From: Apostichopus japonicus
Taxonomy: Eukaryota > Echinodermata > Holothuroidea > Aspidochirotida > Stichopodidae
DNA: 64,000 nt
Direction: 5' to 3'
Assembly (NCBI RefSeq): GCF_037975245.1
Contig: NC_092570.1
Location: 17,649,918 to 17,713,917 of the forward strand
Under the pieces are notes generated by a model. The model made no database searches and was not told the origin of the DNA. It worked only from the letters and a program-made list of their open reading frames with translations. Positions 22,001-34,000 of the stretch are shown here, piece after piece. Position 1 is the stretch's first letter. The number at the start of each line of letters is the position of its first letter. Both the position numbers and the translations under genes were made by a program.

Positions 22001-25000
22001 ACCAAAGATAAAACCTCTGTTAGATATTGCATTTCTGCAATAGACTCTTTAGAAACCTTGGCAGTGGTTATCTGTGTTTATACACCACAGATAAAACCGG
22101 AAGACTGTTCTGTAGTAAACGAAATGACATTGTAAGCAAAGATACCTCCTCGTACACCCAATGTTTGACACATAACCTGTGAGAAGTCGCAAATTGTACG
22201 TCATTCCAGTCAAACGTTATCTTTGGCCAACTGTTCTTGTGCAGTGGGTGCACTGTAAAATTTTGAGCAGGCTGTGGGAAAGACACGGTAGTTTGCTTGA
22301 AGTGGTCTTGATAAAACTGAATAAGATGTCTGCGTTTAGCCATCCGGTAACCATAGACGATGGGAGGGAGCACCTATCAATTGTTATCCCTGTCACAGTC
22401 ATATCACTCCTGTTTGAAGCTTCTGTATTAAAAGGAGGAGCTTCAAGGAAACTGACATCCTCTCTTGTGCGAGAAAGTTAGATCGATATCTCTCTCCCTC
22501 TCACTGTCACTTCCAGTGATTCAGTTGCTTCAGCTAAATAAATTTTGAATATTTATCAACAGCAAATGAGAGCGTCACACTGCAACAGATTATGCAAATC
22601 CCCGCTAGCAAATATCTATGGGAAATATTCTTGTTTTGTGAAGGATATGTGCAAAGGAAATGTGTTCTTCTGCCGATGGAGAAGCCATTTTGTTTCGGAC
22701 GTACCCTGGAACTGTGATATAAAACGTGAACACTGTTTACATTAATTTGAATATTCATGACAAAACTTAACTACATTATATATTGAATAAACATGTCTTC
22801 AAATACTGAATATGTAATGAGGTTTGATTGACAATGTCCTAATTACCAGAATAACATTTTGAAATTAGGCTAAGGTTTCCAAAAGGGCCGAAATCCTACA
22901 GAAACTGGGTGGATGGATTTTGTAAATTTGATCAAAATTCACATGCAGTACAATTGGACATGACTCATTTATTCTGAGCTTGTTTACAAAACAGGTTATA
23001 GTTGGTTTCTACGATTCTATCACAAATGAAATTCCTATCAGATCAAAACTTCCAGTTTCAAATCACGACTACTGCCGTTACTTGGTTTCTTAATTATTTT
23101 GCTAGTGACTGTCTGTTTCGATGTTTAACTTAAAAGACAAAAACTGAAACTCATTCATGGAAGATTAATTCTGCGGCCAGCTTTACTTGATTATTTTGGA
23201 AAGCTTTGGGACCTTGATAAAGTTATAGGTCACTGGTTATGTTCTTCAGTAGAGGAGGAATTTTCGATCACAGAAAGCAAGCTACTGTATAGCCAAAATT
23301 ATCACATCTCACATACTATAAAAAAAAAAACCTAGTCATTTCTTACTGTTCAATATTTTAAGTTTAAGAGCAATGAACACAATTAATGCTTTTGGTTTTG
23401 GGTTTCTTTGGTTTCGGGTTGCTTTGGTCTCTTGGGAAATGACTCCTATACTTCATACTGAATGGCAATCAAGAACGAGTGTATCCTTATATAGCAATTT
23501 CAAAATGTGCTTCGTTTTTTTTTTTTTCAATCTGCATGAAATTTCAGTTCGGTATTGATTGATAAGTTAATCTAAAGGCAGTCTGTAACCATAGTGAATA
23601 ATATCAAAATGTTCTGTAATCTCAACTGATGATCATAAGTTTGGTTAATGTCCCTCTATGCTGTCTTTGTATTTCATGTAGACACGCAACAATTCTTCTT
23701 CTTCAAATATGAAATAGAAAACTAACCCAGTAGGGGCTGTTCCTACACTATTGGTGTAACCCTATGTTTTTTGGTCATAAACCCAGACCACATGGTTACC
23801 ATGTAATTTAACATGAAAGTAAATCACATAACACTGTCATACTGTAGATGGACCTAGCTGTTTTGATAAGCTGCCATTGATACTTCTATGGTAGCCATTA
23901 TAACACTGTTACAACCACAGCTATTTGTAACTGCAAGTTCTAAACAGCCAGATTGAACTCTTTCTTTTGGGGAATCTTAATTTAAGCACCACCAGCATGA
24001 ATCACATTTCAAGAAATCTCTCGTTTACTCGTGCTCTCGTTCTGACTTAGTAGCCTGTACTTGGTTTTTGCCATCGCGGAAGTGCGTTCTGCTAAATGAA
24101 GGTATTTTGAATAGAAGTACAGTAGTGCAAAATTTAAATGAACATTTATTCCTGCTCAGAGGTTTGTAATTGTTCTGGTACTCATACCAAGGGGAATCAC
24201 ACTTGTATTCATACTATTGTTCTCACACAAGTATGGTTAGCCCGACCTTGTCACAACCTCAAATCACATGAGAAATGTAGGCTCTATAATATGCTACATG
24301 CATTGCATGCATCAACATTTTAATCCGTCGTATTGAACTCTTCGTAACATAATGCATCTTTTCCTGGAGTAATGATTTGTATGTGAAGTAGTTGATTACA
24401 GCGGTGTTTCCTTAATAAATGTTAATAATTAGCTCTAAAGTCGTCCACCTGCATCACAGAAACTTTACAAACAAACCTGATACCTTTTAGGATATTATTT
24501 GCATTCCATTGAGCTCAGAATGTCAAATGTTATAAATTATTTGTGTAAACACTACAGAATTTGTTTTCATAGAGGATGGGTGGTTCTTAGCAAAATATTC
24601 CTCGTTTCAAATGCGTCAATAAACGGTAAAGAGTGGATAAATAGCAGCCTCAAAGATGAAGAAAAGAGAAAGATGTTACCTTCTGATGTAAACAGGAATC
24701 TAGTGTTATTAAATTACTAAAGTAAATGATTAACAGAAAAATGGCTGGGTAAATTACAGACAATAGAAACGAGCGAATGAGTTTTTGGCTAGTAGGAGAT
24801 TCGAATCAGTGACATCAGATTGACCTCAGAGTTACAAACCCTGTTCTCTATCAACTGAGTTATCCCCCCCCCCCTAGTTGGTGGGTGATCCTCAAAAAGC
24901 CATTTCTTTTCTAGGAGTTCTAGTCACTGGTATCTTGCAAACAGTGTCACCATACATCATGCCCCAGTTTCATGTGGGTACAACTCAAAAGGGGCAAGGA

Positions 25001-28000
25001 TGTGATTCCATGAGAACATGCAACAGGAGGTGATAGGGAGGGCATCTCTCTCAGGGAGGTTATAGGTACGGGTGTATCACTCTCCACTGTACCAATGCAC
25101 CAGTCAAACTACAATCATAAACTGTATAGACCCTGCTGTGAGTTGCTGTAAATATTGATGTCAATAGCTGTTTTAATCTTGGTTTAATTAAATGTTAATA
25201 TAATCATTCTTTTCTTTCATTTTTGCAGTTTTGATAACTTTTCACAACTCATCAAGATGGACAATGTTTCAGTAAATCTGGTTCTATGGGACACAGCTGG
25301 TCAAGAAGATTACGATAGGTTACGACCTCTGTCCTATCCACAGGTCTGTACGTGCGGGTCAAAGGTCATGCACTGATTTTAAGTTGATGAGTTAATATTA
25401 TGAGGTCATAAATATGCTAGAGAGTTGCATAATGGTCACACATATTCAAACTCTGCCAAGTAATTGCAAAATTTACAGATATTGCTATTAGACCGTTATT
25501 GTTGATATCTAGTTTAACTAATAGTCGATCCAAAACCAATTTTACATTAACACTCTGACAAGAAACAGAAAACAAACATAGGATGTAGAGCCTCTCTTCA
25601 GATTCATTCAAACGTCATAAATCTTGTGTGCATTCTATATACAGATGAAGTCATAAAACAGTGGCTCCTATACAGACGAATACATAAAACAGTGCGTCCT
25701 ATACAGATGAATACATAAATCAGTTTGAAACGGAGGATATCGAGTGTGTTCGAGGAACTCATCCGTTTGTCTGTCTCAATTGCACATGAAGTAGATAATA
25801 TTGCTGCGGCAGTCAGGGCATAAACCAGGATAGTGTTGTTTGTGTGTTTGCAGTCAGTCAACGCTTGATTTATATACCATCAAAAATTGCTGGGACAGAA
25901 AACGAAATGCCTAGTTATGATGCTTGGATATCATGAGTGGTGCTTAAAATTAAATCTGTCACTTTTTCAAGCCAAAATAGACGCTCTATCTGAAGTTACC
26001 ACACTATAGTATAATAAACGTAGCCTAGCCTTCTTTGTATGTAGTGTAGGGCTGCAGCTGTCATTATTGCAAACCATTCAGGCTGATGTGGAATAAACAG
26101 CTTATTGCCCGGTTATTTGGATAAGAAGGAAGCTTCATGAAGTGGATTGAGATTTGTAACTTGCATGATCCTTCCTGGGAATGGTAATATCGTATTGAAG
26201 AAGGTCATTTCAGGTATGAAGGTATGAGCAAATTGAATGACTGAATCAAATATCACTCCATGCGGAGTCAACAGATGGTACAACGATGGTTAACTTTGTA
26301 ATGGTTTTTCCGTTAGCCCGTTCAAAAAATAACTTTGAAAGTGAGACAGATTAAACATTGTAATAAATACAGAAAGACAAAAAACCTGTCTCGAAGATGT
26401 TCTATTTAGACTTGATCAAGTCTCCAGCCTTGTGAGAACATTAAATCTGCCATATCTTCCAAACAGAGTGAGAGTTCTCTCTGCTGTTTGAGAAGATGTT
26501 CATGATGGTTATCTCTATTGCGTAGACCAATCGTGCTTGGAAATGTTGGGAACAGCTTTAGTTGTTTTCATTTTTGGCTAAACTGATATGTTTTTAACCA
26601 ATCCTATTCTCGTATTCTTTTCATTTTCAGACTGATATATTTTTAGTTTGCTATAGTGTTGTAGCGCCCTCATCTCACGCCAATGTAACAACAAAATGGA
26701 TGCCAGAGTTAGAACACCATGCCCCGAATGTTCCATTTATTCTAGTCGGTGAGTAAACAACTAACTGTGAATGATGTCTGTGTATTGTATCAAACTAACA
26801 CACTACTATTCCTCATTTTGCGCTTTGTTTCCGAGAGTGCCGGAGATTCCCAGCTCTGCCTCGTAATATTGATGAGCCATGAAAAAAGCCTGAATAAGAG
26901 TAAGCAGGGGAAAGTATGGGGGAAGTGGAAAGTATGGGGGAAAGTATGGTAAACACACAGATCCATAAGCCAACCACACACTGCCTTGACTTGCCTTACC
27001 TTTACGACACGACTTGACTTGCATGATCTAGTGTCTGCTAGTTGAGGAGACCCACTCCCTTACTACTGATTCTCGCACACTGCACACCTACAGTAGGGGC
27101 AACATCTAGATCCATACTGTCTGAATATTGGAGCCTTTCCACATTATGAAGGTCTTGACGGGCCGTTTGCGACCGGCTTAGGGATACTGGGATATGTACA
27201 TGTGTTTTTTTTGTAGTAATTACCACCCTCTCCCAAATCTCCATTGCACATGAACCGGTTTGCACGGTATAAAACTTTAAAATATTCTCTATCTCCAGAA
27301 GGCTCCTACTGCTCCTTTCCTTTAAGCGTGTTATTTGTTAAAGGCTTACATGCTTTTCCATAAACTTGACCTAATGGTGTTTGTGTTAGACTAAGTAGTC
27401 CAACCACTTCCACTGATGAGCCTCAGATTTTAATTAAAATGGTCATTTCTCAAGTTAAATTTGGTATAGAAATAGAACCTGGGACAATTAGCAATGTTTC
27501 TTAACGATCTAAATCACATCAATTTAAATCGTGTGCTATCAGGTAGGCATGGGAACTATAAAACAAAGAAGAGGAATAGCATGAAAGATAAAGAAACAAT
27601 GTGCAATGCCTGTATAGCTATTTTATCAAAACTGAAAGACATAAATGATCTTTTGGCTTCTTCACAAATAACTATTCAGCTTGCTGTGAGTACTTTGCCC
27701 AGGTCCTTCACATATCAAGTCTTTCATTTACTCTTATGTAAAGAAAAATACGAGTGATGTTGCACGTGTTTATGTGATTTGTCTTTTGAATTTTAAAATG
27801 GTAATGAAATAAATAAGTGACTTGAGAAGCCCAATTCTGTTGTCAATGTAATATGGTAACTATGGTGATAACGCACTGTGGGAAATGTGATTGCTATTTG
27901 CGAACTGACAATCTTCAATGATGTGTCTGTTTCTCACTGATACGTCATCTTAATCTTGCTGACATATGAATTCCCTATAATTACTGACATGACCCTAAGT

Positions 28001-31000
28001 GTAGCATTGTGAAACTCCTATCTGCGGGCATGGCTGTGGCAAGCAGGCATGTTCAAAACTGTAGCAGGCAACTTCACAGTGACTTCAGTCAGAGGGTAGC
28101 CAGCAGGCAAAGCCATGGTTGTTACAGACAAGGTCACAGCTGTGGCAGGTCGGCAAGGTCACAATTGTGGCAGGTCGGCAAGGTCACAATTGTGGCAGGT
28201 AGGCAAGGTGACTGCTGTGGCAGGTAGGCAAGGTCAACTGTGGCAGGTAGGCAAGTTCACTGCCATGAAAGGCAGGCAAGGTCACAGCTGTGGCAGGTAG
28301 GCAAGGTCACAGCTGTGGCAGGTAGGCAAGGTCACAGCTGTGGCAGGTAGGCAAGGTCACAGCTGTGGCAGGTAGGCAAGGTCACAGCTGTGGCAGGTAG
28401 GCAAGGTCACAGCTGTGGCAGGTAGGCAAGGTCACAGCTGTGGCAGGTAGGTTAGGTCACAGCTGTGGTAGGTAGGCAAGGTCAACTGTGGCAGGTAGAC
28501 AAGTTCACTGCCATGAAAGGCAGGCAAGGTTTGTAGCTGTGGCAGGAAGACTAGGTCATAGCTGTGACAGGCAGGCAAGGTAATAGCTGTGGCAGTTGGA
28601 CAAGTTTATAGCTTTGACAGGCAGACATGATCATAGCTGACAGGCAGGTGAGGTCATAGCTATGGCAGGCAGCAGTTCATAGTTGTGGCAGTTAGACAAG
28701 TACATTGCTGTGGTAGGCAGACAAGGTTATAGCTGTGGCAGGCAGATAAGTTCTTAGCAATCAGGCAAATTCATAGTTGTGGCAGTTAGACAAGTTTATA
28801 AGCTATGGCAGGCAGACAAGGTTATAGCTGTGGCAGGCAGATAAGTTCTTAGCAATCAGGCAAATTCATAGTTTTGGCAGTTAGACAAGTTTATAAGCTA
28901 TGGCAGGCAGACAAGGTTATAGCTGTGGCATGCAGATAAGTTCTTAGCAAAGAGGCAAATTCATAGTTGTGGCAGTTAGACAAGTTTATAAGCTATGGCA
29001 GGCAGACAAGGTTATAGCTGTGGCAGGCAGATAAGTTCTTAGCAATCAGGCAAATTCATAGTTTTGGCATTTAGACAAGTTTATAAGCTATGGCAGGCAG
29101 ACAAGGTTATAGCTGTGGCAGGCAGATAAGTTCTTAGCAAAGAGGCAAATTCATAGTTGTGGCATTTAGACAAGTTTATAAGCTATGGCAGGCAGACAAG
29201 GTTATAGCTGTGGCAGGCAGATAAGTTCTTAGCAAAGAGGCAAATTCATAGTTGTGGCAGTTAGACAAGTTTATAAGCTATGGCAGGCAGACAAGGTTAT
29301 AGCTGTGGCATGCAGATAAGTTCTTAGCAAAGAGGCAAATTCATAGTTGTGGCAGTTAGACAAGTTTATAAGCTATGGCAGGCAGACAAGGTTATAGCTG
29401 TGGCAGGCAGATAAGTTCTTAGCAAAGAGGCAAATTCATAGTTGTGGCAGTTAGACAAGTTTATAAGCTATGGCAGGCAGACAAGGTTATAGCTGTGGCA
29501 GGCAGATAAGTTCTTAGCAATCAGGCAAATTCATAGTTTTGGCAGTTAGACAAGTTTATAAGCTATGACAGGCAGACAAGGTTATAGCTGTGGCAGGCAG
29601 ATAAGTTCTTAGCAAAGAGGCAAATTCATAGTTGTGGCAGTTAGACAAGTTTATAAGCTATGGCAGGCAGACAAGGTTATAGCTGTGGCAGGCAGATAAG
29701 TTCTTAGCAAAGAGGCAAATTCATAGTTTTGGCATTTAGACAAATTTATAAGCTATGGCAGGCAGACAAGGTTATAGCTGTGGCAGGCAGATAAGTTCTT
29801 AGCAAAGAGGCAAATTCATAGTTGTGGCAGTTAGACAAGTTTATAAGCTATGGCAGGGAGACAAGGTTATATCTGTGGCAGGCAGGAAACTTCATAGTTG
29901 TGGCAGTTAGGCAGTTTTATAGCTGTGACAGGCAGACAAAGGTTATAGATGTTGCAGGCAGGAAACTTCATAGCTGTGGCAGTTAGGCAAGTTTATAGAA
30001 GTGACAAGGATATAAAACAAACAAGTCGAAGTATTTCTAGCGTTATACCTCTGGATACTTCAAAACCGAAAGTTCCAAGTATATAAATGTTACAATATTA
30101 TGTTCCACTGTAGTAAATGTTTGAATTGTTCTGTTAGGAGTTTATTTCTTAAACATTGCCAGGGTCCTTGAGTCTTCTGTGTAATTGATATAGTACTTTC
30201 GTTCTCAATGCAAGACCTAAAACAACTGTTAAAGAGCTGAAGACTGTAATCACAGACTATGACGTTAGCTCTTACATGATCTAAGTTTGGTAAATGTTAG
30301 CAGCAAATTCAGTACATGTTTTATATTAATGGAAGTGTTTCATTGTTTTAAAGCCTACTTGCTGACGATCATGATACATCAAGTAATAAAAGGGTTTGTA
30401 AATTAGTTTATGTAATGTATACTCTGTAATCTTTTAACATAGAACAAGAAATGTTTTACTTCAATCTTTCGGAATCAGTGAACCCTAGTGTAGGTCTATC
30501 CCAATAAGTTGACTACACAGGTAACAACACTTTCAAATACAGTTCACACAAGGTTGATAAATCAGGAATTATGATAAGATGTTAAAGGTCATATGAATTA
30601 ATACACTAGGTACTGTACATAATAATGAGGTTAGTACAACTAAAAGCTTTTAAGGCAATACCATTGAAGGCATAAATCGTAGAAAAATGATAGTTTTTGA
30701 AATGTTCATATTTACTGGAACCTTTGATACTCTAAAATGCTTTGGCAACTAACCTGTCCAGCAGATGGACCTTCAGCCTTAAAAATACAGAAAGGCATGG
30801 GAGCTATATGAAGAAAAGCATACCATAGGTGGGCCAAGGTGGCATTATTGGTAATAAAAAACAATACCAAAGTAAAAAAACAATACCATAGGTGGGCCAA
30901 AGTGGCATTATTGGTAATAAAATAAAACAATCCTCTAGGGGCTGCAAATTGGATTCATATTGCCAAATTCTTGGCAAGGCCCTTGCCACTCAGTTCTGAG

Positions 31001-34000
31001 ATTGCTTTATGGTAGCACAAAACTCAATCAATGTATATGCTATATGCTATATTTATGTCAGAATATAATATAGACATCCGATGAACTGTGAAATATATAT
31101 ATTTCATCTTTTGTTTTTCTGTAAATTTTCGTGACAGGTACGAAGATTGATCTAAGGGAAGACAGAGATACATTGGCAACCCTTCAATCGCAAGGCAAAT
31201 CCATCTTGAAGAAGGAACAGGGAGAGAAACTTGCTTCCAGGATAAATGCTCTTAAGTATCTCGAATGCTCGGCACTCACGCAGAAGGGACTTAAAACGGT
31301 AAGGTCAAACAGGAAAATCTCAAATCAAAGGTAGTGATAACAAATCATGATAAAACAGATGACAGATATGACAGATCATGAAATAACAGATCATGCTATA
31401 ACAAATTATGATATAACAGATCATGTTATAACAGATGACAGATATGACAGATCATGAAATAACAGATCATGCTATAACAAATCATGATATAACAAATCAG
31501 GATATAAAAAAAATCAGGATATAACAAATCAGGATAAAACAGATCATGATATAACAAATCATGATATAAAAGTTGGGATATAACAAATCATGATATAACA
31601 GATCATGATATAACAGATCATATCATAACAGATCATGATAAAACAAATCAGGATATAACAAATCAGGATAAAACAGATCATGATATAACAAATCATGATA
31701 TAAAAGTTGGGATATAACAAATCATGATATAACAGATCATGATATAACAGATCATGATATAACAGATCATATCATAACAGATCATGATAAAACAAATCAG
31801 GATATAACAAATCAGGATAAAACAGATCATGATATAACAAATCATGATATAAAAGTTGGGATATAACAAATCATGATATAACAGATCATGATATAACAGA
31901 TCATATCATAACAGATCATGATAAAACAAATCAGGATATAACAAATCAGGATAAAACAGATCATGATATAACAAATCATGATATAAAAGTTGGGATATAA
32001 CAAATCATGATATAACAGATCATGATATAACAGATCATATCATAACAGATCATGATATAAAAAATCATGATATAACAGATCATGATATGACAGATCATGA
32101 TATAACAGATGTATAATATCATGAATAAATAAGGAAGTTTCATAAATTATTTTGGTATTCTTTCTGCTGTAACACTGAGTTGTGAGTAAAGTCAGGGAAA
32201 CTATCACTACTACAGGGAGGTGTATCTCCTTCTTTAAAGATGGACTTTTGTGTTATGATTGTTTACAACCTGGTGGTGCCATACTTCACTGTGCGAGGAA
32301 AGATTAGGTAAACAGAACAAACCGTAGGTTGCACCAGGAATTATGGAAACTTATACAATTTTAGGCTATCGTAGAACAAATTTAATAAAATGGTTTCTGT
32401 ACATGCATATGTGATGGCTTGAAGCAGATGTCAAAAATTGCATGAATATATTTTATGCAGTATTGGTCACATTTACAAATGAAAACAGCCCACTACTCAT
32501 TGCTTAGATGTGTTATTCTCTTTAGAGCTTCCACAAGAGTTGCTAGACTTGTGGAAATTAGTTGTCAAATCCATGAATAACATCCCCAAGGCAACCAAAC
32601 TGTTTTCTGCATAATCAGCATTAATAAGCTTACCTGGTGAATACCCTCAGAGACGATTGAAACCAGCAGAATTTAGATGCATGTAGTCGATGCTGCAGCA
32701 TACTTGGTTGTGAAGAAGGAAGAGTGTCTCTAGGCAACTTCATTTCAAGTATTTCTGGCTAACTGTAAAAAATACAACTATTGACATGCACCTTGCAAAT
32801 CTACATTGAATGGATTTAAATAAATTTGAAAAAAAAATTGTATATAAATGCAGATAGACCATTTCATGAAAATGCAGACCAAACTGACACTTTTGGTGTC
32901 ACCATAACATACATTAATTAATCATTGGATTAAATTTAATAAAAAAAAACGCTTTCATAAAGGTTGGCCACTTGTTGACAAATTATCAGTTGTTTTAAGA
33001 AAAATTTAGTATTCCTAGTTACATTTGATAAATGAAATTGTACTTACAATCACACCTAACATGTGTCAGTGAGTCACCCACAGCGTAAAAGGAATGTAAC
33101 ATTAGTGTGAGGTATGGGGTGACTTGTTCACATAATAACAGTCACACCATGACTTCACCAAGATAGGATTGTAACATTAGTTACGTGACTTGTTCACATA
33201 ATCACAGTCACACCAATGACTTCACGAAGTTGGATCCCTTGCTCACAATGTAGAAGCCGTCCTTTCCCTAACCGATTCACACAGAGATGACACTAACTAC
33301 TGTAAATCTTAACGTTTTGTACCACAATGAAAACTGGATTGTGCTGACAAATCTGATAAATCGATAGCATGTGCTATTAGGTTTACAGTAAGAACTGAGG
33401 ATATGTGTAATCCCAACAAATGCATCAAACTGGATTTGTTGGGATTACACATATCCTCAGTTCTTACTGTAATCCTAATAGTACATGCTACTGATTTATA
33501 GCACGATCCAGTTTTTACTTTGGTACAAAACTTTAAGATTTACAGTAGTTACTGTGTTCTCTCTGTGTATCGGGTGCCTTGCCTATCACAGATGGGATCC
33601 CTCGATCATGGTATGAACCCAGGTATAACTCATCAAGCACCAAGGGATAAATTTTGATGGATGTTTGATGGGAATACCGTTAATTTTGTAATCGGGGAAA
33701 ACCCCTGCCTTGTTTTAAACAAACACATCTTTACATAGAAACATACATACAGAACCCTTTTGCAAAACCAGAAAGAGAAGTGACATTTTGTTTCAATATA
33801 TTGACTATAGTGCTATGATTACTGTTATGGCTGTTTAATTTTAATGGCAGTTTTAAATTGAAACTTGAAGCAGTCACCAGCAGTTAACATTCTAGTTTTG
33901 AATATGTCATGTGATAGCATGAAACAAACCACTCTTGTCAAGCCTGAACCTTTTAAAAAAAAAATCAAAAGTACCTTTCCCTTTTCATAGGTAGGCGTCC

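Noticed and set aside
24787-24868. Working tRNA gene on the minus strand
   Set aside because: Box A and B are good, but the acceptor stem does not pair and a C-run interrupts the 5' side.
28020-30010. Regular repeats resembling a CRISPR array
   Set aside because: The intervals between repeats are themselves repeated, there are no unique spacers or cas genes, and the array lies in an intron of an animal gene.
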